The notes below the pieces were generated by a model that saw only the letters and a list, made by a program, of their open reading frames with translations, made no database searches and was not told the DNA's origin. Of a DNA stretch of 64,000 bases, positions 8,280 through 16,787 are shown piece after piece. Position 1 is the first letter of the stretch. Each line of letters begins with the position of its first letter. This stretch comes from Cytobacillus sp. FSL H8-0458. GTDB taxonomy: Bacteria; Bacillota; Bacilli; Bacillales; Cytobacillaceae. The stretch lies in contig NZ_JBBOBR010000001.1 in assembly GCF_038002165.1 (NCBI RefSeq), positions 992,001 through 1,056,000 of the forward strand. The letters are read 5' to 3'. Both the position numbers and the translations under genes were made by a program.

Positions 8280-9291
8280 CCTATCATCGAAATTCAAGAC
8301 ATTTGGACAATATGAATGCCGCGGTTCGAGTAATCTTTATGAATTTTTATCTAATAAAATTGAAGAGGATGAGGAATTGCTGGTTTTGGCATCTGAGGCG
8401 AGAGACGGCCAGCCTGTGCCAAATTTGTTTTTTGGGGCCATTCATTATCTGCTGTTACAAGGGAAAGAGCATGTACTTAAGGAATTCTATCCAAGTATAG
8501 TGGAGGATCCAAGAAACCTTCAAGATTCCTTCCAAAGCTTTAAAGATTTCTGCAGGCTGTATTCACAAGAAATTAAAGAGATAATACAAACAAGAATAGT
8601 TCAGACGAATGAAGTAAGGCGCTGTGCTTACCTGTACCCGGTATTCGCTTATATTTACCAGCAAACCAAAAAGCCGCTGGCCCTGATTGAGATAGGGACT
8701 AGCGCCGGCCTGCAGCTTCTTTGGGATCAATACAGCTACTCTTATGGAACAGGAGAAACATACGGGAATCCAAACATGAACGTTCATTTATCCTCTGAAA
8801 TCAAGGGGAGCCAAGTCCCGGTTTTTCCTGAAGAAATGCCGCCGGTTGCTTCAAGAATTGGCATTGATCTTCATATAAATGACTTGAATATCGGGGAAGA
8901 TTTTTTGTGGCTGAAATCACTTATCTGGCCTGAACATGAGGAGAGAAGAACTCTATTCGAAAAAGCTGCCCAATGTGTAAAGAAAAATTCAATCAGCCTG
9001 ATTGAAGGAGATGGTGTTGAGTTATTGCCAGGTCTGATTGAACGTATACCTGATGAGCATTCAATCTGTGTATTCCACACACATGTGGCCAATCAAATGC
9101 CTCCCGATGTTAAAGAGAAGCTGCTTGCAAAAATAAAAGCAAGCGGACGCATGAGGGACATTTTTCATATTTATAACAATATCCAGGACCGGAATCTGCA
9201 TCTTGATTATTATCTGGATTCTAAAGAATACAAGAAATCCGTCGGCCAAACAGAAGGGCATGGCAAGTGGTTTACCTGGGATTTGAATTAG
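8266..9291 (+). CDS. DUF2332 family protein
   Basis: A 341-residue protein of DUF2332, a family of unknown biochemical role. Sequence hallmarks are the YECRGSSNLYEFL start, GQPVPNLFFGAIHYLLL, the central EIGTSAGLQLLWD, which resembles a SAM-binding-type glycine loop, and CVFHTHVANQMP. A strong GGAGGGG at 8253-8259 precedes ATG 8266, the natural start length for the family. The in-frame extension to 7690 comes from the phosphatase frameshift and is probably not the native protein. The two genes were once overlapping neighbours, which suggests a shared operon. Confidence 0.8.
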   Translation: MLIPNLSSKFKTFGQYECRGSSNLYEFLSNKIEEDEELLVLASEARDGQPVPNLFFGAIHYLLLQGKEHVLKEFYPSIVEDPRNLQDSFQSFKDFCRLYSQEIKEIIQTRIVQTNEVRRCAYLYPVFAYIYQQTKKPLALIEIGTSAGLQLLWDQYSYSYGTGETYGNPNMNVHLSSEIKGSQVPVFPEEMPPVASRIGIDLHINDLNIGEDFLWLKSLIWPEHEERRTLFEKAAQCVKKNSISLIEGDGVELLPGLIERIPDEHSICVFHTHVANQMPPDVKEKLLAKIKASGRMRDIFHIYNNIQDRNLHLDYYLDSKEYKKSVGQTEGHGKWFTWDLN

Positions 9292-9342
9292 ATTTCATTA
9301 ATCTTTCGCTCTCCGAAAATTTTGAAACTTGACATCATCTGT

Positions 9343-9364
9343 TATACTTATCTAGGTAAGTATA
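9343..9364. promoter_or_regulatory. 22-bp palindromic operator candidate upstream of trhO
   Basis: TATACTTATCTAGGTAAGTA is the core of a dyad in which 20 of 22 positions are symmetrical. The left arm contains a TATACT that would serve as the -10 box, with TTGAAA/TTGACA-like sequence upstream (9322-9335). A repressor bound here would block promoter access. The regulator is not identifiable from the site. Confidence 0.5.
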
Positions 9365-9425
9365 TATTGTTTTAACCTATTAACAGATATATCTTGCAAA
9401 TATTAAGTGATAGGTGGAAATACAA

Positions 9426-10376
9426 ATGAGTCAAAAACCGTACAGAGTATTACTTTACTACATGTATGTTCCGATTGAGGACCCTGAGGAGTTCGCAAGG
9501 GAGCATAAAGCATTCTGCAATGAGCTGGGCCTTAAAGGGCGTATTCTTGTTGCAAATGAAGGAATTAATGGGACTGTATCCGGACCAGTGGAACAGACCG
9601 ACCGCTATATGGAAGCGATGAAGCAGGATCCGCGCTTTGCGGAGATGGTTTTCAAAATAGATGAAGCAGATGGACATGCATTTCCTAAGATGAAGGTTCG
9701 TGCACGCCCTGAGCTTGTAACACTTCGCCTTGAAGACGATGTGAACCCGAACGAGATTACTGGGAAATACCTTGAGCCAAAAGAGTTCTACGAAAGACTT
9801 CAGGATGAAGACACGATTGTGCTGGATGCACGAAATGATTATGAATATGATCTTGGACACTTCAGAGGAGCGATCAGGCCGGATATTGAAAACTTCCGCG
9901 ACCTGCCAAACTGGGTCCGTGAAAATAAGGAATTGCTTGGCGATAAAAAGATCATTACGTATTGCACAGGCGGCATCCGCTGTGAAAAGTTCTCCGGCTG
10001 GCTTGTAAAAGAAGGCTTTGAAGATGTAGCCCAGCTTCACGGAGGAATTGTCACATATGGAAAAGACCCAGAGGTTCAGGGTCAGCTATGGGATGGCCAG
10101 CTTTATGTATTCGATGATCGCATTGGCGTACCAGTTAACCAAAAGGAGCATGTAATCGTAGGTAAGGACTACTTCACAGGCGAGCCTTGTGAACGCTACG
10201 TCAACTGTGCAAATCCTGCCTGCAATAAAAAAATTCTTTGCTCTGAAGAAAACGAGCATAAATATATGCGCAGCTGTTCTGATGAATGCCGCATGCATCC
10301 CCGGAACCGTTATATTGCTGAGCACGGCCTTTCAGAGGCAGAAGTGGAAGAAAGATTAGAAAAAGTAAGAGCATAA
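9426..10376 (+). CDS. trhO: tRNA uridine(34) hydroxylase TrhO (rhodanese family)
   Basis: A 316-residue TrhO (YbfQ/YceA family), which hydroxylates U34 of certain tRNAs with molecular oxygen during mo5U/cmo5U synthesis. Domains in order: an N-terminal acylphosphatase-like UPF0176 domain (to about residue 95, with [11 protein letters not shown]), a rhodanese domain with [10 protein letters not shown] and the active-site loop [14 protein letters not shown], and a C-terminal cysteine cluster ([19 protein letters not shown]) that may bind metal. ATG 9426 with AGGTGG at proper distance is preferred over GTG 9414. It is a single gene with its own promoter region and terminator, and the palindrome at 9343 suggests specific repression. 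Confidence 0.93.
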   Translation: MSQKPYRVLLYYMYVPIEDPEEFAREHKAFCNELGLKGRILVANEGINGTVSGPVEQTDRYMEAMKQDPRFAEMVFKIDEADGHAFPKMKVRARPELVTLRLEDDVNPNEITGKYLEPKEFYERLQDEDTIVLDARNDYEYDLGHFRGAIRPDIENFRDLPNWVRENKELLGDKKIITYCTGGIRCEKFSGWLVKEGFEDVAQLHGGIVTYGKDPEVQGQLWDGQLYVFDDRIGVPVNQKEHVIVGKDYFTGEPCERYVNCANPACNKKILCSEENEHKYMRSCSDECRMHPRNRYIAEHGLSEAEVEERLEKVRA

Positions 10377-10383
10377 GGTATTT

Positions 10384-10420
10384 AGAGCAGATTTTCCTTT
10401 TGGGAAACTGCTCTTTTTTT
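10384..10420 (+). terminator. Intrinsic terminator after trhO
   Basis: AGAGCAG pairs with CTGCTCT, with an inner TTCC/GGAA helix, followed by seven T residues. Confidence 0.85.
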
Positions 10421-10469
10421 ATGAAAACTGATATAATATTCTTAAAATTTTTTATGAGGCGGGTGTAAT

Positions 10470-11090
10470 ATGGAGAATTTGCTATTATTTCTGTTTATGT
10501 CGTTTCTGCTTGTCATTTTGCCGGGACCTGATACAGGAATCCTGATTCAAAACACGATTTCAAGCGGGAAAAAAAGCGGTATTAAAACGATGTTCGGATC
10601 TGTCGCCGGGCTGATGGTCCATACAATGGCTGTAGTTTTTGGCTTATCGGCATTAATTGTAAAGTCTGCATACATTTTTTCTTTTATTAAGTATGCTGGT
10701 GCGATATATCTTATATATTTGGGCATTGTTTCGTTAAAGTCTCTATCGAAAAAACAAGAACCGGCTGACATGGAGAGAAAGCATAAGAAGACCAAATCGC
10801 ATTTTCTTCAAGGCTTTTTCACTTGTGTGTCAAACCCAAAAGTAGCTGTATTCTTTTTAACTTTTTTTCCTCAATTTTTAAGTACGGAAGGGAATCACTT
10901 TGCGCAATTTCTTGCCATGGGCTTAATATATAGTTTTATAACAATCATCTGGTTCTTTTTCTATGTATATTTGATTGACTTTTTCAGGGCATGGCTGAAA
11001 AAACCTTCTGTTAATAATGCAATACAAGGAGTTTCTGGTGTGGTTTTAATGGGATTTGGCATTAAATTGGCCCTTGAGAAACAGCCTTAA
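10470..11090 (+). CDS. LysE/RhtB family amino-acid exporter
   Basis: A 206-residue LysE-type translocator with about six membrane helices. The N-terminal hallmark LVILPGPDTGILIQN matches the family's G-P-x-P/D motif, followed by the GxxxGxxxG-like segment GSVAGLMVHTMAVVFG and the LIYLGIVSLKS helix. A charged cytoplasmic loop (KKQEPADMERKHKKTK) separates the two halves, and the second half opens with QGFFTCVSNPKVAVFFLTFFPQF in shortened form. It exports amino acids or related compounds, substrate unknown. Monocistronic, with GAGGCGGGTG ahead of the ATG and a terminator behind. Confidence 0.9.
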   Translation: MENLLLFLFMSFLLVILPGPDTGILIQNTISSGKKSGIKTMFGSVAGLMVHTMAVVFGLSALIVKSAYIFSFIKYAGAIYLIYLGIVSLKSLSKKQEPADMERKHKKTKSHFLQGFFTCVSNPKVAVFFLTFFPQFLSTEGNHFAQFLAMGLIYSFITIIWFFFYVYLIDFFRAWLKKPSVNNAIQGVSGVVLMGFGIKLALEKQP

Positions 11091-11097
11091 GAAATGG

Positions 11098-11136
11098 ACT
11101 GCACAACCTTTAATATAGGTTGAAGCAGTTTTTTTA
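11098..11136 (+). terminator. Intrinsic terminator after lysE-like gene
   Basis: ACTGC/GCAGT outer and AACCT/AGGTT inner helices with a T-run of seven. Confidence 0.75.
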
Positions 11137-11167
11137 ATGGGTAAAAGGTTGAAAATATACTCTTTAA

Positions 11168-11914
11168 TTATAGCTGTTCTCCCCACTTTCTAATGATTCC
11201 GGTCATAGCATAATTGTTCTGCTCAAACTGCTTAGCCCTGTGGCCATTTGCGCCGGATGGATGCGGGAAGCCAAATAAAATGGTATGTCCTGTAAGCCGG
11301 TTGGCTGTGTACAGTTGACGGAGGAGCCTTTCAACGGTTATCCCCAGCGGAATAATAAGTGCATGACTATTAATTAGTGTCAGCTCTGCTGGAAATACTT
11401 TTGTTGCATACTCAGCAAGAATCTCTGTTTTTAATAGATCAGGCTGGTGTCCGGTATAATTTTTGCCCCGGTAGAAAACAGGATACTTTACAGCGGAAGT
11501 GGTGTGCAGGATTGCTCTATTTCGTCCGAAAAGCGTATCAGAGCTATCTATGCCAAGGGCATCTTGTAAGCCGCATTGATCAAGCATACTTATTAAATTT
11601 CCCCTCATCCCTCCTGCAAAACTGGCTGCTATCTTGGTTTCTTTCAGTATTGTATCGTGCTTCTTTTCTGCTGCCAGCCCTTTCAAGAATGCTTCAAAGG
11701 CAATCCTCATTTGGCTCCATCCGGGAGTAATCCCGACGATGATAATTTTCGCTTCATTATTGATATATTCGTTGTGCGGGGCATAATATATTTCCAAATC
11801 CCCATTCTTACTGATTAAAAAATCCGGGGTAATCAATTGATCCCTTGTCAGCGGCTTGCTATCAGGAAGCTGCTGAATGGCCGGAAGAAACATTGAAAGC
11901 AATGAGCGCTCCAT
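11168..11914 (-). CDS. Uracil-DNA glycosylase superfamily-like protein
   Basis: A 248-residue protein on the minus strand. Two blocks resemble the uracil-DNA-glycosylase fold: IIIVGITPGWSQM (position of motif I, G-x-x-P-G) near residue 60 and FGFPHPSGANGHR (motif II, H-P-S-G) near residue 215. A central region (AGGMRGNLISMLDQCGL) lies between. The usual catalytic Asp/Asn of motif I is not obvious, so uracil excision is uncertain. It may be a divergent glycosylase or a fold relative with another substrate. AGGAG lies 6 bases before ATG 11914. No neighbours support a repair role: a LysE exporter converges on it, and a membrane gene diverges. Confidence 0.6.
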   Translation of the reverse strand: MERSLLSMFLPAIQQLPDSKPLTRDQLITPDFLISKNGDLEIYYAPHNEYINNEAKIIIVGITPGWSQMRIAFEAFLKGLAAEKKHDTILKETKIAASFAGGMRGNLISMLDQCGLQDALGIDSSDTLFGRNRAILHTTSAVKYPVFYRGKNYTGHQPDLLKTEILAEYATKVFPAELTLINSHALIIPLGITVERLLRQLYTANRLTGHTILFGFPHPSGANGHRAKQFEQNNYAMTGIIRKWGEQL

Positions 11915-12014
11915 CAAATTCTCCTTTTAATCACAGTTGTTATATGAATATGTTACCAAATCATGAATAATAAAAGCCATCTAAGAGACATTAACAAATA
12001 AAAAGGATTTTGCT

Positions 12015-12479
12015 ATGATTGGACTGCTGGTAGCCGCCATTCTTTTTAATTTAATTGCTTTTAAAACAAATAAACGTTTGACAAAAAACCAGATTTTACA
12101 TATATGGACATTTACAATATCCCTTCAGCTGATATTTGATGTTATGGTTGAGTTTAAATATTGGGGATATTGGTATTTTGACAGGGAGCCAAATTGGTCA
12201 GGGCTGCTTGCGCACATTGCGCTGGTGCCGCCGGTGAATATGATGTTTCTGAACTGGTATCCTTTTAAAGGAGATCTTATTAAACGTTTTTCTTATATCT
12301 TTTTTTGGGTGGTAGCCATTTTGCTGTATGAAGTCATCGCCCTATTGCCCGAACCCTGGGGGTATTTTCACTATGGCTGGTGGAGATTGTGGCATGCGGC
12401 AATTCTTGACCCATGTCTTCTTCTTTTAATGGTGATATTTTATAAATGGATTATCAGGCTGGAGGGCGAACTTAAATAA
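12015..12479 (+). CDS. CBO0543-like four-helix membrane protein
   Basis: A 154-residue polytopic membrane protein with about four to five helices, rich in Trp and Tyr (FKYWGYWYFD, NWYPFKGDLIKR, HYGWWRLWHAA). Such small membrane proteins recur in spore-forming bacilli and clostridia (CBO0543-like), and their function is unknown. AAAAGGA precedes the ATG at 8 bases. A related but broken gene is at 38782. It is transcribed away from the glycosylase-like gene and ended by a strong terminator. Confidence 0.65.
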   Translation: MIGLLVAAILFNLIAFKTNKRLTKNQILHIWTFTISLQLIFDVMVEFKYWGYWYFDREPNWSGLLAHIALVPPVNMMFLNWYPFKGDLIKRFSYIFFWVVAILLYEVIALLPEPWGYFHYGWWRLWHAAILDPCLLLLMVIFYKWIIRLEGELK

Positions 12480-12489
12480 TTGATGTTTC

Positions 12490-12515
12490 AAAAGGGGGAT
12501 ATACTCCCCCTTTTT
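12490..12515 (+). terminator. Intrinsic terminator (9-bp stem)
   Basis: AAAAGGGGG pairs with CCCCCTTTT around a 7-base loop, ending in a T-run. Confidence 0.9.
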
Positions 12516-12590
12516 GTGTTGCATAAAATGAATTCAGGCTGCTGACTATGATACAATTTCGGTATAGCTTTTCCCGGAAGGAGAACATTT

Positions 12591-15500
12591 GTGGATATTA
12601 AATTGACTCACAAAATGATAAAAGAAATGTGCGGTACTGTCTCCTTCAAAAGAGGGGACGCCTTTTTCAGGAATAAAAAAGTAACGATAAATAAATACAA
12701 TGGTGAAATATGCGAGGCAACGGTATCTGCAGGTGAAGATTTTTATGTTGAGGTACAGAAAACTTCAGGTAATGGCTTCAAAACAACATGCAGCTGTCCC
12801 AAGCTTGCATCATTTGATAAAGAGTGCCAGCATGCTGCGGCTGTACTGCTGGCAATTTATGATATGCAGCAATATAGATCGCCAAACCTTTCAGCAGGCA
12901 CCCTTGAAGCTTCTCCGGAACACGCCTTAACTGATAGCCTTATGACACTTTTCAGTGAACAGCCGGGAAGGTCAAGCGGGCACCAGCTTCATTTTGAAAA
13001 CAGGCAAGTGCTCCAGCCTGAGTTTACCTGTGTGCCTGTTCATTTGGGAAAAGGGCATCATCTGTTTGCCATCAAATGTTCCATCGGCCCAATGGCTGTA
13101 CTGGATATCCGTCAATTTCTACATTCAGTTAAAGAGGGGAAACCAAGCCTATTATCACTATCTTTTTCCTATGATCCCGCCCTTCATTGTTTCCCGCCGG
13201 AAGCGGATGCCGTCCTTCAGCAGCTGATACAGGTAATACACGATGAATCTATTTATATCAATGCTTTAATGGATGATTTCGATTATACCGCGTCGAAGCA
13301 TATGCTCTTAATCCCTCCATCATCATGGGAACGCCTGAAGCCCGTTTTGGCGCTCGCAGAAAAAGTAAAGCTTGAAATAAGAGGGAAAACGTTTGATCGA
13401 ATGGCTTTTTCAGAGAGCCGGCTGCCATTGCAATTTGAACTGGCCGAAAAAAAAGATCATTGTTATTTACATGTTAAAGGGCTGGATCGGTTGCTGATCC
13501 TGGTTTCGTATAGTGCGGTTCTATCCGGCGGAAAATTCATCACGCTCAAGAAAGATGACTGTAAGCGTCTGTATGATTTAACACAGATGCTTGAGGCTGC
13601 CGGAAAAAACGAAATTCCGATAGCTGCTGAACAAATGGAGATGTTTCTTGAAAAAGTGATTCCTGGGTTGAGAAAACTGGGGGATGTCCATATTTCTGAA
13701 GATATGTCACACAGATTTATGAAAACTCCTTTGACTGCAAAGCTGTACTTGGACCGACTGCGGAACCGTCTGCTGGCAGGAATTGAATTTCATTATGAAA
13801 ATATCGTGATCAATCCTCTGGAGAGCAGAGAGCCAAAGGGCGGAACAAGGATTATTAGAGATGTGGCATTAGAGGATGAGATCCTTCAGCTTATGGAGGA
13901 AAGCTCTTTTGCCAGAACGGATGGCGGCTATTTTCTGCAGAATGAAGAGCTGGAATATGAATTCCTTTATCATGTTGTCCCTAAACTGCAGAAACTGGTG
14001 CAGATATATGCGACTACGGCAGTCAGAAACCGGATTTTTAGGGAGAATGCCAAACCGCAAATACGGATAAAAATGAAAAAAGAGCGGACTAATTGGCTGG
14101 AATTCAAGTTTGAATTGACCGGCATAGCTGACCAGGAGATACGGGATATATTATTTGCACTTGAGGAGAAAAGGAAATTCTATCGCCTCAAAAATGGCGC
14201 ACTTCTTTCTTTGGAAACAAGGGAATTTGAGGAAATTCAGCGTTTTCTGAAGGCTGTGCCAGAGCAGGCGGAGGATCTGGAAAGCGGTTTGAACATGCCG
14301 GTTATTTCAGGTCTTAGAATGCTGGACGCAGCTGGTGATCAGGAAGTGTTCTGTCATGAGGAAACCTTTAGGACGTTTTTGGCGGAGCTTGAGGATCCAT
14401 CATGCCTGCAGATTTCTGTGCCGGAAAAACTGGATTCTATTTTAAGGGAATATCAGAAAAATGGATTTAAATGGTTAAAGACAATGGCGCATTATGGATT
14501 TGGCGGCATTTTGGCAGATGATATGGGACTTGGGAAGACACTGCAGAGCATTTCATTTATTCAATCTAACCTAAAGGATATTAGGGAAAATACCGGCCCT
14601 GCCCTTATTGTGTGCCCATCATCCTTAACGTACAACTGGTTAAGCGAACTGACGAAGTTCACACCGGATATCCAGGCAATTGTCATTGACGGAAATCAAA
14701 ATGAACGGGCTGAGCTTCAGAAGGATTTATCCGGCGCAGATGTGGTGATTACTTCCTATCCGCTGGTGCTTAAAGATATTAAATGGTATGAGATGCAGCA
14801 ATTTCATACGGTGTTTTTCGATGAGGCACAGGTTTTTAAAAATCCGGTCACCCAAACAGCGAGAGCGGTAAAGAAAATCCAAGCGAAATATCGCTTTGCG
14901 TTAACAGGCACACCCGTTGAAAATTCTGCAGAAGAGCTGTGGTCTATTTTTCATGTCGTTTTCCCTGAATTGTTTGGCGGCTTAAAGGATTACGGAAATT
15001 TAACAAGGAAGACGATTGCAAGAAGGGTTCGTCCCTTCATGCTCAGGAGGCTGAAAGAAGATGTCCTTTCAGAGCTGCCTGAAAAGATGGAGCTGATTGA
15101 TTCGGCTGAATTGCTGCCCGATCAGAAGAAGCTCTATGCAGCATACCTGGCAAAACTGAGAGAAGATACCTTAAAGCATTTAAATAAAGACACAATCAGA
15201 AAAAACCGCATAAGAATCCTTGCCGGTTTGACAAGGCTCCGCCAGATTTGCTGCCACCCTGCTTTGTTTGTGGATGGATATAAAGGGACTTCAGCAAAAT
15301 TTGAACAGCTCAAGAGAATAATAGAAGAATCCAGATTGTCTGGCAGACGAGTGCTAATCTTTTCACAGTTCACTAAAATGCTGGACCTTATTGGCAGAGA
15401 ACTGGCCCTTATGGATTTGCCGTTTTTTTACCTGGATGGACAGACACCTTCGGGAGACCGTGTGGAAATTTGCCGCCGATTTAATGAGGGGGAGCGCGAT

Positions 15501-15803
15501 TTTTTCCTGATTTCATTGAAGGCAGGCGGCACAGGACTCAATCTGACTGGTGCTGATACCGTCATCTTGTACGATTTGTGGTGGAACCCTGCCGTTGAGG
15601 AACAGGCAGCCGACCGGGCTCATCGCATAGGACAGAAGAATACTGTTCAGGTAATAAAATTGCTGTCGAGAGGCACAATCGAAGAGAAGATGAATGAACT
15701 CCAGGATAAAAAGAAAAACCTGATCGAGGAAATCATAGATTCGAATGAAAGTGCAGCGGGTAGTCTGACGGAAGAGGACATACGGGAGATCTTGATGATT
15801 TAA
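12591..15803 (+). CDS. SWIM zinc-finger SNF2-family helicase
   Basis: A 1070-residue Swi2/Snf2-type ATPase. Domains: a SWIM zinc finger near residues 55-90 (CSCPKLASFDKECQHAAAVL, the C-x-C...C-x-H pattern), a roughly 450-residue helicase-associated region (SNF2_assoc), then the two RecA lobes. Walker A is ILADDMGLGKTLQS, Walker B/motif II is DEAQ (FFDEAQVFKNP), motif III is LTGTPVEN, motif V is LKAGGTGLNLT, and motif VI is QAADRAHRIGQ. It moves along double-stranded DNA or remodels protein-DNA complexes, and resembles the B. subtilis YwqA type. The GTG start is chosen for GAAGGAG at 8 bases. It stands alone, with a long repeat tract behind it. Confidence 0.92.
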   Translation: MDIKLTHKMIKEMCGTVSFKRGDAFFRNKKVTINKYNGEICEATVSAGEDFYVEVQKTSGNGFKTTCSCPKLASFDKECQHAAAVLLAIYDMQQYRSPNLSAGTLEASPEHALTDSLMTLFSEQPGRSSGHQLHFENRQVLQPEFTCVPVHLGKGHHLFAIKCSIGPMAVLDIRQFLHSVKEGKPSLLSLSFSYDPALHCFPPEADAVLQQLIQVIHDESIYINALMDDFDYTASKHMLLIPPSSWERLKPVLALAEKVKLEIRGKTFDRMAFSESRLPLQFELAEKKDHCYLHVKGLDRLLILVSYSAVLSGGKFITLKKDDCKRLYDLTQMLEAAGKNEIPIAAEQMEMFLEKVIPGLRKLGDVHISEDMSHRFMKTPLTAKLYLDRLRNRLLAGIEFHYENIVINPLESREPKGGTRIIRDVALEDEILQLMEESSFARTDGGYFLQNEELEYEFLYHVVPKLQKLVQIYATTAVRNRIFRENAKPQIRIKMKKERTNWLEFKFELTGIADQEIRDILFALEEKRKFYRLKNGALLSLETREFEEIQRFLKAVPEQAEDLESGLNMPVISGLRMLDAAGDQEVFCHEETFRTFLAELEDPSCLQISVPEKLDSILREYQKNGFKWLKTMAHYGFGGILADDMGLGKTLQSISFIQSNLKDIRENTGPALIVCPSSLTYNWLSELTKFTPDIQAIVIDGNQNERAELQKDLSGADVVITSYPLVLKDIKWYEMQQFHTVFFDEAQVFKNPVTQTARAVKKIQAKYRFALTGTPVENSAEELWSIFHVVFPELFGGLKDYGNLTRKTIARRVRPFMLRRLKEDVLSELPEKMELIDSAELLPDQKKLYAAYLAKLREDTLKHLNKDTIRKNRIRILAGLTRLRQICCHPALFVDGYKGTSAKFEQLKRIIEESRLSGRRVLIFSQFTKMLDLIGRELALMDLPFFYLDGQTPSGDRVEICRRFNEGERDFFLISLKAGGTGLNLTGADTVILYDLWWNPAVEEQAADRAHRIGQKNTVQVIKLLSRGTIEEKMNELQDKKKNLIEEIIDSNESAAGSLTEEDIREILMI

Positions 15804-15846
15804 AAAGTTGCAGCATCGGACTTGAAAAGGGTTATGTGTGGTTGCT

Positions 15847-16165
15847 GAGTCTGAAGTGGCTTGGGTTCGGACTCAAAAAAGGGAAATCGTGGTTATTGAG
15901 TCGGAAGTTTGCTTAGGTTGGACTCAGAATTAGAAAAACCTGATCGCAGAGTCCGAAGTTGCTCCAGATTCATACTCAAAACCAGAAAAACCTGGTTGCA
16001 GAGTCTAAAGTTGCTCCAGGTTCAGACTTAAAACCAGAAAAACCAGGTCGCAGAGTCCGAAGTTGCTCCAGGTTCAGACTTAAAACCAGAAAAATCAGGT
16101 CGCAGAGTCCGAAGTTGCTCCAGGTTCAGACTCAAAAAGACATACGCAAGTTCGCTGAGTCCGAA
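15847..16165. repeat. Seven tandem 51-52-bp dyad repeats
   Basis: A GAGTC(C/T)GAAG core recurs at 15847, 15898, 15949, 16001, 16053, 16105 and 16157, so the period is 51, 51, 52, 52, 52 and 52 bp. Most units hold an inverted pair, GAGTCCGAA ... TTCAGACTC or TTCGGACTC, around GTTGCTCCAGG. A second small dyad, CCAG-AAAAA-CCTGG, sits between units. The last unit is truncated, and a decayed copy may precede the first (15805-15846). Spacers are themselves repeats, so this is not a CRISPR array. It fills the gap after the helicase gene. A shadow frame through it (15959-16291) is repeat-encoded and not a gene. Confidence 0.9.
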
Positions 16166-16206
16166 GATACCCTTTGCCTCACACTAAATAATGAGATCGT
16201 GGAGTT

Positions 16207-16240
16207 AAAGAGACGCGTCCCACAAGGCGCGTCTTTTCTC
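16207..16240 (+). terminator. Intrinsic terminator downstream of the repeat tract
   Basis: AGACGCG pairs with CGCGTCT, extended by A/T pairs, and is followed by TTTT. It would end any transcript running through the repeats. Confidence 0.7.
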
Positions 16241-16314
16241 ATGCATAAGAAAAAAGGAGGGTTTTTCCATCTCTTAGAGAATTTCATATGAATAAAAGTT
16301 TAGGGGGACTTATA

Positions 16315-16758
16315 ATGTGCAAAGTGGCATTAAAAGAATTTAAAGCTGCAGTCATAAGGAACAAGGGTCTTTTTAAGGATTATGCCCGTCTGGTGCCTGA
16401 AACAGCTCAGGCTTTTTTAAAGCAGAGCCATCTTGTTCAAAACAGCAGCGGTTTAGAAGTGGCCTTTTTTGAACCAAAGAGAGGGGAAGACCATTTGGAA
16501 GGAACCTTTTTTACCGGGTTTTTAGTTCATGAAAAAGCAGAAACGCTGCCATATGGGATGGAGTATATAGAGGCCGAGCATACTTATGCATCGATCAGAG
16601 GAAAGACTGCTGAGATGGGCGATTTGCATTCGCGCCTTAACAGCTGGCTCAGTGAGAATAACCGCCAGCAATCTATTGATGATTATATTATTGAAGTTTA
16701 TTACCCGGCTGCAAATGAGGAGGAAGAGGTGGAAGTTTTTATCCCAATCAAAGATTAA
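16315..16758 (+). CDS. GyrI-like effector-binding domain protein
   Basis: A 147-residue stand-alone GyrI-like domain. EGTFFTGFLVHEKAETLPYG, EAEHTYASIRGK and the closing IIEVYYPA strand match the second-half pattern of the fold. ATG 16315 with AGGGGG at 7 bases is preferred to ATG 16288, which lacks a site. The acidic tail EEEEVEVFIPIKD ends the protein. It is likely a small-molecule binder, and it is paralogous in fold to the protein at 3661. The next gene is convergent across a hairpin. Confidence 0.7.
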   Translation: MCKVALKEFKAAVIRNKGLFKDYARLVPETAQAFLKQSHLVQNSSGLEVAFFEPKRGEDHLEGTFFTGFLVHEKAETLPYGMEYIEAEHTYASIRGKTAEMGDLHSRLNSWLSENNRQQSIDDYIIEVYYPAANEEEEVEVFIPIKD

Positions 16759-16759
16759 A

Positions 16760-16779
16760 CCGCTCAAATACTTGAGCGG
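16760..16779. terminator. Hairpin between convergent genes
   Basis: CCGCTCAA pairs perfectly with TTGAGCGG around ATAC. There is little T-run on either side, so it is possibly a weak bidirectional terminator. Confidence 0.6.
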
Positions 16780-16787
16780 CTGCTGTC

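Noticed and set aside
15847..16165. Repeat tract as a possible CRISPR array
   Set aside because: Spacers are as similar to each other as the repeats, and no cas genes are near. It is a tandem repeat.
15959..16291. 110-codon open frame through the 52-bp repeat tract
   Set aside because: The product is a translation of the repeats in shifting phases, with no ribosome site and no conserved features.
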